DNA of 64,000 nt from VRUE01 sp963703895 (lineage in GTDB: Bacteria > Actinomycetota > Thermoleophilia > Solirubrobacterales > 70-9), in contig CAVPFX010000002.1 in assembly GCA_963703895.1 (NCBI GenBank), positions 186,001-250,000 of the forward strand, in the 5' to 3' direction. Shown piece after piece: positions 8,039 through 16,195 of the stretch (position 1 is its first letter; every line of letters starts with the position of its first letter). A program made the translations under genes and the position numbers. The notes under the pieces are model-generated. The model was not told the DNA's origin and searched no databases. It saw nothing but the letters and a program-made list of their open reading frames with translations.

Positions 8039-10825
8039 TCAGCCGCAGCCGGTGTTGTTGCCGCACGACGAACACGTGTAGCAAGACCCCGTGCGCTGCA
8101 TCATGCCGCCGCACTGCTCGCAGGCGGGGCCGAGGTCGAGGCCGGACATCTTGGCTGGGACCACCGGGGGCGTTTCGGTGAAGGCTGAGGAAACTGGCTT
8201 GGACTGCCCGTTCCCGTTGCCTCCGTTGGCCGGGCCGGCGGTGCCGCCGCTGGTGTCGATGCCGAGGCCGAGCTGGGTCGTCTCGGCATCGCGCTTGGCG
8301 CGCACCTCCGGGGTGAGGATGCCGAGGTCCTCGAGCACGTCGGTGTCGTCGATGAAGCGGCTGCCGAGCCAGCGCATGATGTAGTCGGGCATCGACTTGG
8401 CGAAGGGGATCTCCGGGTTGCCGGTGATGCCCTCCGGCTCGAAGCGCATGTAGCTGAACTTGCGCACGAAGTCTTCGAGCGGCACGCCGTACTGCAGGCC
8501 GAGCGAGATCGCCGTGGCGAAGGCGTTGAGCAGCCCGCGCATGGTCGAGCCCTCCTTGCCGATGTCGGTGAGGAAGATCTCGCCGACGGTGCCGTCGTCG
8601 TACTTGCCGGCGGTGATGTAGCCCTCATGGCCGGCGATCGAGAACTTGTGGGTGATCGACTCGCGCTCGCGCGGCATCCGCTTGCGCTCCGGCGGCAGCG
8701 CGACGACCTCCTCGGCGCCCTTTTCATCCTGGGCGTCGGTGCGCAGCGCCTGCGCCGTCTTCGAGCCATCGCGGTAGATCGCCAGCGCCTTGAGGCCGCC
8801 CTTCCAACCACGCGTGTAGGCGTCGGCGATGTCCTCGATCGTGGCGCTCTGCGGCAGGTTGACCGTCTTTGAGATCGCGCCCGAGATGAAGGGCTGGGTC
8901 GCCGCCATCATGTCGATGTGGCCGGTGTGGGTGATCGCCCGCTCACCGACCGCGACGTCGAAGATCGGCAGGTGCTCGTCCTTGAGGTCGGGAGCGCCGA
9001 CGATCGTGCTGTTCTCGGTGATGTAGGCAGCGATCTGCTCGACCTGCGGCTCGGCGTAGCCGAGCGTGCGCAGCGCCAGCGGCACCGAGCGGTTGGTGAT
9101 CGTCATCTGGCCGCCGCCAACCAGCTCCTTGAACTTGACCAGTGAGAAGTCGGGCTCGATCCCGGTCGTGTCGCAGTCCATCAGGAAGCTGATCGTCCCG
9201 GTCGGCGCCAGCACCGTCGCTTGCGCGTTGCGGTAGCCGTGCTCCTCGCCGAGCTCGACCGCTTCGTCCCAGGAGCGCTGCGCGGCCTCGAGCAGCTCGC
9301 CCTTGATCCCGGTCGCGTCGACGTCGTAGGAGGCGTCGCGGTGCATCCGCATCACGCCGTTGTGGGCGTCGCGGTTCTTCCCGTACTCCTCGTAGGGCCC
9401 GGTCGCCCCGGCCGCGATCAGCGCCGACTGGCGGTAGGCGCGGCCGGTCATCAGCGCCGTGATCGCGGCGGCGACGTTGCGGCCCGCGGTCGAGTCGTAG
9501 GGCAGGCCGTCGGACATCAGCAGGGCGCCGAGGTTGGCGTAGCCGAGGCCGAGCTGGCGGAACTTGTTGGCGTTCTCGGTGATCTCCTCGGTCGGGTAGC
9601 TGGAGAAGCCGACGACGATCTCCTGGGCGAGGAAGACGATGTCGACCGCGTGCTCGAAGTCGGCGACGTCGAAGCTGCCGTCCTCGCGGCGAAATTTCAT
9701 CAAGTTGAGCGAGGCCAGGTTGCAGGCCGAGTCGTCGACGTGCATGTACTCGCTGCAGGGGTTGGAGGCGTTGATCCGGCCCGACTCCGGGCAGGTGTGC
9801 CAGCGGTTGATGATCGTGTCGTACTGGACGCCGGGATCGGCGCAGCGCCAGGCGGCGTCGGCGATCTGGTTCATCAGCTCGCGCGCCTCCAGCGTCTTCA
9901 CCGTCGAGCCGTCGGTGCGCGCGGTCAGCTGCCAGTCCTCGCCGGCCTCGACCGCCTCCATGAAGTCGTCGCTGACCCGGACCGAGTTGTTGGCGTTCTG
10001 GTACTGGATCGAGGTGAAGCCCTCGCCGTCGATCGACATGTCGAAGCCGGCGTCGCGCAGCGCCTCTGCCTTCTTCTCCTCATCGGCCTTGCACCAGATG
10101 AAGTGCTCGATGTCCGGGTGGTCGACGTCGAGCACGACCATCTTCGCCGCCCGGCGCGTCTTGCCGCCCGACTTGATCGTCCCCGCCCAGGAGTCGGCGC
10201 CGCGCATGAAGCTGACCGGGCCGCTCGCCGTTCCGCCCTTGGCCAGCTGCTCCATCGAACCGCGGATGTTGGAGAGGTTGATCCCCGAGCCCGAGCCGCC
10301 GCGGAAGATCTTGCCCTCCTTGGTGTTCCAGCCCAGGATCGAGTCCATGTTGTCTTCGACGCTGAGGATGAAACAGGCCGAGCACTGCGGCGTCTCCTCG
10401 AAGCCGACGTTGAACCAGACCGGCGAGTTGAAGGCCGCCTTCTGGTTGAGCAGGATCGAGGTCAGCTCCGCTTCGAAGGCCTCGGCGTCCTCATCGGAGG
10501 CGAAGTAGCCACCGGTGCGGCCCCACTCGGAGATCGTGCCGGCGACGCGGCCGATCATCTGTTTGACCGAGGACTCCCTTTTGTCGCTGCCGAGCTGTCC
10601 GCGGAAGTACTTCTGAGCGACGATGTTGGTCGCGTTCTGCGACCAGCTCTTGGGAAACTCGACCCCGCGCTGCTCGAAGGCCGGGCTCTCGGGATTGCCG
10701 ATCACCGCATCGCGCACTTCCCACTCGATCTCATCGAAGGGATGCGTCCCCGGAGAGGAAAAACGGCGCTCGACTGCGAGGCCCTTTAGACCGTTTTTCG
10801 GGGCACTGGTGGCGGTCTGGGACAT
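8039..10825 (-). CDS. nrdJ: Vitamin B12-dependent ribonucleotide reductase (class II), 928 aa
   Basis: Reduces ribonucleotides to deoxyribonucleotides with adenosylcobalamin as radical source. The conserved catalytic NxCxE motif is visible as NPCSE, with the usual upstream FNSPVWFNVG and the downstream APTGTISFLMDCDTTGIEPDF block. The C-terminal tail ends in a Cys-rich zinc-ribbon-like segment with CEQCGG and CYTCSSCG, which delivers reducing equivalents. The ATG at 10825 is preferred over a TTG at 10828 because GAGGAGAAG stands 7 bases ahead of it. I saw neither a cobalamin riboswitch nor a convincing NrdR box upstream. Confidence 0.96.
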   Translation of the reverse strand: MSQTATSAPKNGLKGLAVERRFSSPGTHPFDEIEWEVRDAVIGNPESPAFEQRGVEFPKSWSQNATNIVAQKYFRGQLGSDKRESSVKQMIGRVAGTISEWGRTGGYFASDEDAEAFEAELTSILLNQKAAFNSPVWFNVGFEETPQCSACFILSVEDNMDSILGWNTKEGKIFRGGSGSGINLSNIRGSMEQLAKGGTASGPVSFMRGADSWAGTIKSGGKTRRAAKMVVLDVDHPDIEHFIWCKADEEKKAEALRDAGFDMSIDGEGFTSIQYQNANNSVRVSDDFMEAVEAGEDWQLTARTDGSTVKTLEARELMNQIADAAWRCADPGVQYDTIINRWHTCPESGRINASNPCSEYMHVDDSACNLASLNLMKFRREDGSFDVADFEHAVDIVFLAQEIVVGFSSYPTEEITENANKFRQLGLGYANLGALLMSDGLPYDSTAGRNVAAAITALMTGRAYRQSALIAAGATGPYEEYGKNRDAHNGVMRMHRDASYDVDATGIKGELLEAAQRSWDEAVELGEEHGYRNAQATVLAPTGTISFLMDCDTTGIEPDFSLVKFKELVGGGQMTITNRSVPLALRTLGYAEPQVEQIAAYITENSTIVGAPDLKDEHLPIFDVAVGERAITHTGHIDMMAATQPFISGAISKTVNLPQSATIEDIADAYTRGWKGGLKALAIYRDGSKTAQALRTDAQDEKGAEEVVALPPERKRMPRERESITHKFSIAGHEGYITAGKYDDGTVGEIFLTDIGKEGSTMRGLLNAFATAISLGLQYGVPLEDFVRKFSYMRFEPEGITGNPEIPFAKSMPDYIMRWLGSRFIDDTDVLEDLGILTPEVRAKRDAETTQLGLGIDTSGGTAGPANGGNGNGQSKPVSSAFTETPPVVPAKMSGLDLGPACEQCGGMMQRTGSCYTCSSCGNNTGCG

Positions 10826-10995
10826 CAAACTTCTCCTCTCGCAGCGACTTTCAGGGGTAACACAGCAGGATCGCTAAAGCCTCAGACGGAAAAGTGGCGA
10901 AAAGCGCAAATAAGGAACTTGATTCGCCGGGCGCGCCGCCCCTACATGGTGGCAATTCCGCAATATCGGCACAAAGGCCGAGTACCCTGGGGGAC

Positions 10996-11784
10996 ATGGT
11001 CGATGATCTGCGCGGGGGCGCAGAACGGATGGGCGAGCGAGCGGGTGCCGCGCGAGAGGCGATGGGCGAACGGGCCAGCGCGGCGAGGGAGGCCGCGGTT
11101 GAGAGGGCCGAGGCCGCCAAGGAAGCGGCCAGCGAGGCGATCGCCGCGGTCAAGCCGAAGCTGCGGGGCGTCTCGCACGAGTGGGCCTTCTTCATCTCAC
11201 TCTTCCTCGGCGCCGGCCTGATCATCGCCGCGAAGACGCCGAGGGCCACCCTGGCGGTGGCGATCTACGCGGTCAGCCTCTCCGCCCTGCTCGGCACCAG
11301 CGCCCTCTACCACCGGGTCAACTGGACCCGGCCCAATGTGCGCCGCTGGATGCGCCGCCTCGACCACTCGATGATCTTCTTTCTCATTGCCGGCACCTAC
11401 ACGCCCTTCGCCCTGCTCGTCCTCAATGGCCCGCTCGCCGACGCGATCCTGGTCGTCGTCTGGATCGGCGCGATCGCCGGCGCGATCGTCGAGATGGTCT
11501 GGATCGAACACCCGAAGTGGGTCGCGGCCCTGATCTACCTCTCCTTGGGCTGGGTCGCCGTCATCTCCTTCCCCGAGCTCTGGGGCTCGATGGGGACGGT
11601 CGGCACCCTCCTCGTAGCCACCGGCGGCCTCCTCTACACGGCAGGCGCCGTTGTTTACGCCACCCAGCGCCCCAACCCCAACCCACGGGTCTTCGGCTAT
11701 CACGAGGTCTTCCACCTGCTCGTAATCGCCGCTGCGGCCGCCCACTTCGCCGCCGTCGCGTTCTTTGCTTTGCCAGCGGCCTGA
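10996..11784 (+). CDS. Hemolysin III family (PAQR/YqfA-like) membrane protein, about 262 aa
   Basis: Seven-helix membrane protein of the PAQR superfamily. The conserved SALYHR, DHSMIFFLIAGTYTP and GYHEVFHLLV motifs supply the Ser, Asp and His residues that build the putative zinc site. An Ala/Glu/Arg-rich amphipathic helix of about 50 residues precedes the first membrane segment. A GTG at 10894 would add 34 residues, but the ATG at 10996 lies 7 bases after a TACCCT box and fits a leaderless actinobacterial start better. Haemolysis itself is not established for most family members. Confidence 0.88.
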   Translation: MVDDLRGGAERMGERAGAAREAMGERASAAREAAVERAEAAKEAASEAIAAVKPKLRGVSHEWAFFISLFLGAGLIIAAKTPRATLAVAIYAVSLSALLGTSALYHRVNWTRPNVRRWMRRLDHSMIFFLIAGTYTPFALLVLNGPLADAILVVVWIGAIAGAIVEMVWIEHPKWVAALIYLSLGWVAVISFPELWGSMGTVGTLLVATGGLLYTAGAVVYATQRPNPNPRVFGYHEVFHLLVIAAAAAHFAAVAFFALPAA

Positions 11785-11793
11785 GCTCGCTAT

Positions 11794-11817
11794 CCTTACC
11801 TTTAGTCAAAAGTAAGG
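11794..11817. promoter_or_regulatory. Palindrome upstream of vapBC, probable autoregulatory operator
   Basis: CCTTACCTTT (11794-11803) and AAAAGTAAGG (11808-11817) are inverted repeats with one mismatch around AGTC. The palindrome is AT-rich, unlike the GC-rich terminators in this window, and ends 9 bases before the antitoxin start codon. AbrB-type VapB proteins bind such palindromes with VapC. It could also help to end the upstream transcript. Confidence 0.6.
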
Positions 11818-11826
11818 ACTTCTAGA

Positions 11827-12084
11827 ATGGATGTTGCGGCGAAAATGACCTCAAAGGGTCAGATAACGGTGCCCAAGGCCGTCCGCGAGCGCCTTGAGCT
11901 AGAGCCAGGGGACCAGGTGCTCTTTCGCCTTCAAGGTGACCGAGCTGTTCTCGCCCGCACTCCGAATTTCCTCGACCTCGCCGGGGTGGTTCCGGTCCCT
12001 CCGGAGAAGCGCGGCGCTTCGTGGGATGAGATTCGCCGCGAGGCCTGGCTGGCACGGGGCAAGAGGCTGGAAGAACAAACGTGA
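11827..12084 (+). CDS. vapB: AbrB/SpoVT-type antitoxin (VapB), 85 aa
   Basis: The N-terminal 45 residues form a swapped-hairpin AbrB domain: KMTSKGQITVPKAVRERLEL, then GDQVLFRLQGD. The C-terminal part (PPEKRGASWDEIRREAWLAR) is the toxin-neutralising tail. Its stop overlaps the GTG of the following PIN-domain gene, the usual order of a type II toxin-antitoxin operon. The pair probably represses its own promoter through the palindrome just upstream. Confidence 0.9.
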   Translation: MDVAAKMTSKGQITVPKAVRERLELEPGDQVLFRLQGDRAVLARTPNFLDLAGVVPVPPEKRGASWDEIRREAWLARGKRLEEQT

Positions 12085-12470
12085 TGGTCCTGCTCGACAC
12101 GAACGTCGTCGTCCGCCACCTAACAGGCGATCCACCTGAGATGGCGAAACGCGCGACGCGATTCTTGGCTTCCGAAGCCGAGTTGGTCCTCGCTGACGTA
12201 ATCCTGGCTGAGTGTGTCTACGTGCTCGAGTCTGTCTACCGAATTGACCGAGTTGGCGTTGCGCAACTGATGCGAGCGGCGCTGATGCTGCCGACCATCT
12301 CGGCTGATGTCGAGCTGCTCTTTCGAGCGCTTGAGATCTATGAAGTTGACCGGCTTGACTTCGCCGAGGCGTACCTGGTTGCCGCGGCTGAGTTCACCGG
12401 CGTTACGTCGATCGCCTCATTCGACAAGGCGATCGACCGCGTGGCGTCCGTCAAACGACTCGCTCCCTGA
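12081..12470 (+). CDS. vapC: PIN-domain ribonuclease toxin (VapC), 129 aa
   Basis: PIN fold with its four acidic positions visible: D in LLDTNVVVR, E in LAECVYVLE, D in DRLDFAEAY and D near the end (SFDKAIDRV). VapC toxins cut tRNA or rRNA in a magnesium-dependent way and are neutralised by the VapB encoded directly upstream. Either GTG at 12081 or ATG at 12084 starts the protein. The stop codon is directly adjacent to the ancestral stop of the convergent FMN-reductase gene. Confidence 0.92.
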   Translation: MMVLLDTNVVVRHLTGDPPEMAKRATRFLASEAELVLADVILAECVYVLESVYRIDRVGVAQLMRAALMLPTISADVELLFRALEIYEVDRLDFAEAYLVAAAEFTGVTSIASFDKAIDRVASVKRLAP

Positions 12471-13033
12471 CTAAGCCGCGACCGCCAGCTCAGCCTCGAT
12501 CTCGGCCTGGGAGATCAGCTCGGCGAGGATCTCCTCGAGCTGCTCGGATTGTTGGGGGAGAGCTCGAGGCGGTCGCCAATGAGCTGATCCTTGGCGCGGC
12601 CGACGGGGAGCTCGACCTCGACTACGCGGCCGCCCAGCGCACCCAGAACCTTGCGCAGCTCCGCTTGCGCCCAGACGGCGCCGAACATGCCGGTGGAGGC
12701 GCCGATCGCCGCCGCGGGCTTGCCGTTGAGGGCGCTCTTACCGGCTGGGCGCGATACCCAGTCAAGGGCGTTCTTGAGCTGGCCCGGGATCGAGTGGTTG
12801 TACTCGGGGGTTGCGATCAGAACCGCGTCAGCGTCGCGCACCGCTTGGCGCAGCTCCGCGACCACGGTCGGGGTCGCCTCCAGTTCGACGTCCTCGTCGT
12901 AGGGCGGGACCTCGCGCAGGTGCTCGAACTCGATCAGCTCCGCCCCGGCGGGCAGCCGCTCGGCGGCCGCCCGCAGCAGGGCACTGTTGAGCGAGCCACT
13001 CCGCAGGCTGCCTGAGATGCCGAGCACCCGCAT
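12471..13033 (-). CDS. NADPH-dependent FMN reductase, apparent 1-bp frameshift near C-terminus
   Basis: Flavodoxin-like quinone/azo reductase of the SsuE/ArsH group: GISGSLRSGSLN at the N-terminus binds FMN phosphate, and TPEYNHSIPGQLKNALDW is the family signature. Read without correction the frame ends at 12515 with an atypical SSSRRSSPS tail. In the next frame, from about 12556 down, the sequence reads QLEEILAELISQAEIEAELAV and stops at 12471, which is the normal helical C-terminus. A run of five G (plus strand 12554-12558) is where one base seems to be missing. Stop-to-start spacing to the YceI gene is 2 bases, so they form an operon. Confidence 0.82.
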
Positions 13034-13035
13034 CG

Positions 13036-13587
13036 CTACTCGGCCTCCTCGACCAGCTCGAGCTCGACGGCGATCGATACCTCGTAGTCGAGGACCTCGC
13101 CACCGCTGGGCAGCTCGGCGTTCCAGTCGAGCCCGAAGTTGCGCCGGTCGACCGTGGCCGCGACCGAGAGCCCGACGCGGGCGTTGCCGGCGAGGTCGGC
13201 GCCGAGCTGGCCGAACTTGCCGCTGGCCTCGACCTCGCGCTTCTCACCGCGGATCTCGAGCTCACCGCGCAACGTGGCTGAGCCGTCGTCGGCGACGCTG
13301 AGCTCACTGGAGCTGAAGCGCAGCTGCGGGTAGCGGCCGGCGTCGAAGAAGTCGGGGGAGAGCAGGTGACCCTTGAGCTGCTCCTCGTCGATCTTGACGC
13401 TGGCGACGTCGACCGTGCCCTCGAGCTTGGGTGACTCGCCGCCTCTCAGGCGCGCCTCATAAGCATCGAAGCCGCTGCGGAAGGTCGCCACGCCGTTGTG
13501 GGCGATGGCGAAGTTGATTGAGGAGTGGACTGGGTCCACTGCGTATGTGCCTGTCGGGACCTGCTGGGCGACTGTCTGGGTGCTCAT
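13036..13587 (-). CDS. YceI family protein, 183 aa
   Basis: Lipocalin-like beta-barrel that binds long isoprenoid or amide lipids. Family landmarks are DPVHSSINFAIAH near the N-terminus, LKGHLLSPDFFDAGRYPQLRFSS in the middle, and the DRRNFGLDWN block near the end. There is no signal peptide, so this is the cytoplasmic type common in Gram-positives. The ATG at 13587 has GGAGG 5-6 bases upstream; an earlier TTG is less likely. It is the first gene of an operon with the FMN reductase and diverges from a MarR gene that probably controls it. Confidence 0.93.
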   Translation of the reverse strand: MSTQTVAQQVPTGTYAVDPVHSSINFAIAHNGVATFRSGFDAYEARLRGGESPKLEGTVDVASVKIDEEQLKGHLLSPDFFDAGRYPQLRFSSSELSVADDGSATLRGELEIRGEKREVEASGKFGQLGADLAGNARVGLSVAATVDRRNFGLDWNAELPSGGEVLDYEVSIAVELELVEEAE

Positions 13588-13601
13588 CTCTGCCTCCAAG
13601 T

Positions 13602-13670
13602 CAATAGTTGCTTGCTAAATGATTGACGCAGAAACAATCGTAGCAGAAATGCTTGTAGATACAACTATTG
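13602..13670. promoter_or_regulatory. Divergent yceI/marR control region with nested palindromes
   Basis: The AT-rich 107-base gap contains CAATAGTTG (13602-13610) and its exact complement CAACTATTG (13662-13670), a 12-base palindrome TTGTAGATACAA (13653-13664, 5-2-5), and GATTG...CAATC within 13621-13639. Sites of this size and symmetry are typical of MarR-type dimers. They lie between two divergent starts, so one regulator could control both directions. Binding is inferred. Confidence 0.5.
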
Positions 13671-13694
13671 CTGAGACAACATTTATCTGCGATC

Positions 13695-14201
13695 ATGTCT
13701 TCGATGGAGCAGGCAACAGCAGATAGAGCCCCGACCTCGACTTCCCAGAAGGACGCATCCGGGCAAAATCCCCACGGCGATGCCTGGGGGGCGCTGACCC
13801 GTACCCACGCGGCGATCGTCCAGCGCCTGCAGGAAATGCTCTCGGCTGCGGACTTCCCGCCGCTGCCCTGGTACGAGGTGCTCGCTGCCGTCTCCGAGGC
13901 TCCCGATGAGCGGATGAAGATGGGGGACTTGGCCGAGGCCCTGGTGATCACCCGCGGCGGCCTGACCAAGCTGGTCGATCGCCTGGTCAAGGCCGGCCTA
14001 CTGGAGCGGACCTTCTGCGAGACCGATCGCCGGGTCAGCTACGCGACGCTGACCCCCGCCGGCCGCGACCTGCTCGCCGAGATGCGCCCGGCCGTGATCG
14101 CCGAGCTCGAGGTTGCCTTCTCGGCCAACCTCAGCGTCACCCAGGCCAACGAGCTGCGCAAGACGCTGGACAGCGTCCGCGGCTCGGCCTGCGGAACCTG
14201 A
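13695..14201 (+). CDS. MarR-family transcriptional regulator, 168 aa
   Basis: Winged-helix MarR protein: MKMGDLAEALVITRGGLTKLVDRLVKAGLLER is the helix-turn-helix, and ETDRRVSYATLTPAGRDLL is the wing. A variable N-terminal tail of about 30 residues precedes the dimerisation helices. The ATG at 13695 or the one at 13704 is the likely start. It diverges from the yceI-FMN reductase operon across palindromes, a common arrangement in which the regulator senses a small aromatic or oxidant and derepresses its neighbours. Confidence 0.92.
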   Translation: MSSMEQATADRAPTSTSQKDASGQNPHGDAWGALTRTHAAIVQRLQEMLSAADFPPLPWYEVLAAVSEAPDERMKMGDLAEALVITRGGLTKLVDRLVKAGLLERTFCETDRRVSYATLTPAGRDLLAEMRPAVIAELEVAFSANLSVTQANELRKTLDSVRGSACGT

Positions 14202-14242
14202 CTGGCGACTTATGCGTCATAGAGACGCTTAAATCGCCATGC

Positions 14243-14989
14243 TCAGGCGAGCGCTGCTGCGGCACGCTCTTTGGCGGCCTCAATCAGGGCGAGCAGCTCG
14301 ATCTCGCGGTCGCTCTTGATCAGCTCGATCGGGTCGGGGTCGCCGTTGACGATGCCCTCGAAGAACTCCTTGCGGTCCTGGTAGGTCGGCAGCGTCCCCT
14401 TGGCCCAGCCGCGGGCGTCATTGAGGATCACCGCCAGGCGCGCGTACTCCTCGCCGAAGAGCTCGGAGATCTCGCGCTTCATTCGCTTCGCCAGGGCGGG
14501 GGAGGCGCCGGCGGTGGAGATCGCGATCGCCAGTGGGCCGGTGCGCACGATCGCCGGCAGGATGAAGTTGCAGAGCGGCGGCACGTCGACGATGTTGACC
14601 AGCATCGCTCGCTGCTCGGCGTCGTCGTAGACCTTGATGTTGACCTCGGTGTCGTCGGTCGAGGCGATCGCCATGAAGACGCCCTCGAGGTCGGCGGCGC
14701 CGGCGTAGGCCCGCTTCTCCCACTCGATCGAGCCCTCGGCCGCGAGGCTCTCCAGCTCGGGATGGGCGACCGGCGCGATCAGGGTCACGTCAGCGTCGCA
14801 GGCAAGCAGCCCCTCGACCTTCTCGAGGCCGATGTCGCCGCCGCCGATCACCAAGCAGCGCCGCCCCTTCAGCTTCAGGCAGGCGATGTAGAACGGCGTC
14901 TCCAGCATGTCGCGCACGCAGGACTGGTCGCAGATCCCCTTGCGCAGCTGACACACGCACTCCTTGCCGGCGTAGGCCTGAGCTGGCAT
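14243..14989 (-). CDS. Precorrin-2 dehydrogenase / sirohydrochlorin ferrochelatase-like (CysG-N/Met8), about 248 aa
   Basis: NAD-binding protein of siroheme synthesis. The Rossmann motif VIGGGDIGLEKVEGL is followed by a STDDTEVN segment, and the dimerisation motif NFILPAIVRTGPLAIAISTAGASPALAKRM contains the conserved Asn-Pro-Ser positions of CysG-N/Met8 (SirC). The enzyme oxidises precorrin-2 to sirohydrochlorin. From the first ATG the protein has a 27-residue N-terminal extension with four Cys (CVCQLRKGICDQSC); a start at 14908 gives the standard length. Neither start has a strong ribosome site. The gene stands alone. Confidence 0.87.
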   Translation of the reverse strand: MPAQAYAGKECVCQLRKGICDQSCVRDMLETPFYIACLKLKGRRCLVIGGGDIGLEKVEGLLACDADVTLIAPVAHPELESLAAEGSIEWEKRAYAGAADLEGVFMAIASTDDTEVNIKVYDDAEQRAMLVNIVDVPPLCNFILPAIVRTGPLAIAISTAGASPALAKRMKREISELFGEEYARLAVILNDARGWAKGTLPTYQDRKEFFEGIVNGDPDPIELIKSDREIELLALIEAAKERAAAALA

Positions 14990-15011
14990 GCGATGAAGGT
15001 TAGTGATCTGC

Positions 15012-15133
15012 TTTGAGCGCTAGCCCGGCAGGGGTGGAACGTCTTGCGCTTTTTCGTCGTGCAGCTCGAGGCGCCAGCCAACGACTCTCCACCGAAAAAG
15101 TTAAGTGGAACCCCTGCCGGGCTAGCGCTCAAA
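15012..15133. repeat. Perfect 24-bp inverted repeat with structured 74-nt loop
   Basis: Arms 15012-15035 and 15110-15133 are exact reverse complements (TTTGAGCGCTAGCCCGGC...). The loop holds further pairing: CTTTTTCG with CGAAAAAG, and GTCGT with ACGAC. The right arm covers the stop codon of the epimerase gene. The unit lies upstream of the siroheme gene, which is on the same strand. It may be a strong terminator, a small structured RNA or a miniature mobile palindrome. Confidence 0.7.
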
Positions 15134-16061
15134 TCGAATCCAGCGTCACGCGCAGGCCCTCTTTGAGGTCCATCTGCGGCGTCCAGCCCAGCTCGCTTGC
15201 GGCGCGGGCGGGGTCGATCGAGATGCGCTGCACCTCGCCGGTGCGCGGTGGTGCGAACTCGGGCTCGAAGTCGCCGTTGCCGCCGAGCTCGCCGAGCGCG
15301 CTGACCAGCTCCAGCACGTCGGTCTCGATCCCGGTGCCGATGTTGATCGGGCCGCTCGTCTCCGCCTCGGCCGCGGCGAGCATGGCCGAGACCACGTCGC
15401 CCACATATATGTAGTCACGGGTCTGCTTGCCGTCGCCGAAGACGGTCGGCTGCTGGCCCTCGCGCAGGCGGCCGCAGAAGATCGCGACCACGCCGGCCTC
15501 GCCGAGCGGGTCCTGGCGCGGGCCGTAGACGTTGCCGAGTCGCAGCGGCACGCTGGAAAGTCCGTAGAGGCGCTCGTAGAGGGAGAGGTAGCCCTCGCCA
15601 GCGAACTTGCTCTGGCCGTAGGGGGCCTCCGGCGCCAGCGGCGCGTCCTCGGCCAGCGGCAGCTCCTGGCCGTCGCCCTCGCCGTAGATCGCGCCCCCGG
15701 TCGAGCTGAAGACGACCCGGCGCACCTCGGCGGCGCGGGCGGCCTCGAGCACGTTGGCGGTGCCGCCGACGTTGATCGAGGCATCGAAGGCAGGGTCGGC
15801 GATCGACTTGCGCACGTCGATTTGCGCGGCCAGGTGGAAGATCGCCTCGGGACGCTCGCGGCCGGCGATCTCCTCGATCGCGGCGCGGTCGCGGATGTCG
15901 GCCTCGACCAGCGTCGCCCCGTTGGCGAGCGCCTGCTCGATGTTCTCGCGGCGGCCTGTGGAGAGGTCGTCGACGACGATCGCCTCGTCGCCGCGCGCCA
16001 GCAGCGCGTCGGTCAGATTCGAGCCGATGAAGCCGGCCCCGCCTGTCACCAAAGCCCTCAT
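15129..16061 (-). CDS. NAD-dependent sugar-nucleotide epimerase/dehydratase (GalE-like), 310 aa
   Basis: Extended short-chain dehydrogenase. The NAD site is VTGGAGFIGSNL, and the catalytic triad appears as FSSTGGAIYG (Ser/Thr) with YGQSKFAGE (Tyr-x-x-x-Lys). The middle signature LRLGNVYGPRQDP is that of UDP-glucose 4-epimerase relatives. It probably makes an activated sugar for surface glycans. It diverges from topA, with about 135 bases between starts. Its last codons are part of a large hairpin. Confidence 0.92.
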   Translation of the reverse strand: MRALVTGGAGFIGSNLTDALLARGDEAIVVDDLSTGRRENIEQALANGATLVEADIRDRAAIEEIAGRERPEAIFHLAAQIDVRKSIADPAFDASINVGGTANVLEAARAAEVRRVVFSSTGGAIYGEGDGQELPLAEDAPLAPEAPYGQSKFAGEGYLSLYERLYGLSSVPLRLGNVYGPRQDPLGEAGVVAIFCGRLREGQQPTVFGDGKQTRDYIYVGDVVSAMLAAAEAETSGPINIGTGIETDVLELVSALGELGGNGDFEPEFAPPRTGEVQRISIDPARAASELGWTPQMDLKEGLRVTLDSI

Positions 16062-16195
16062 TGAGGTCGCGATCCTACGTCCATTGCACCCCTGATCGGC
16101 AGCCGGCGCATAAATATGAAGAGCCGCAGCCGAGCTTTCGTCTCGCCGCGGCGCCGGGCAGCGTCGCCGAGCGCCCCTGCTACCCTCGCCGCCCG

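Noticed and set aside
10829..10995. Cobalamin riboswitch or NrdR boxes upstream of nrdJ
   Set aside because: No B12-box-like core and no paired ACACWATATATWGTGT-type sites were found in the short gap.
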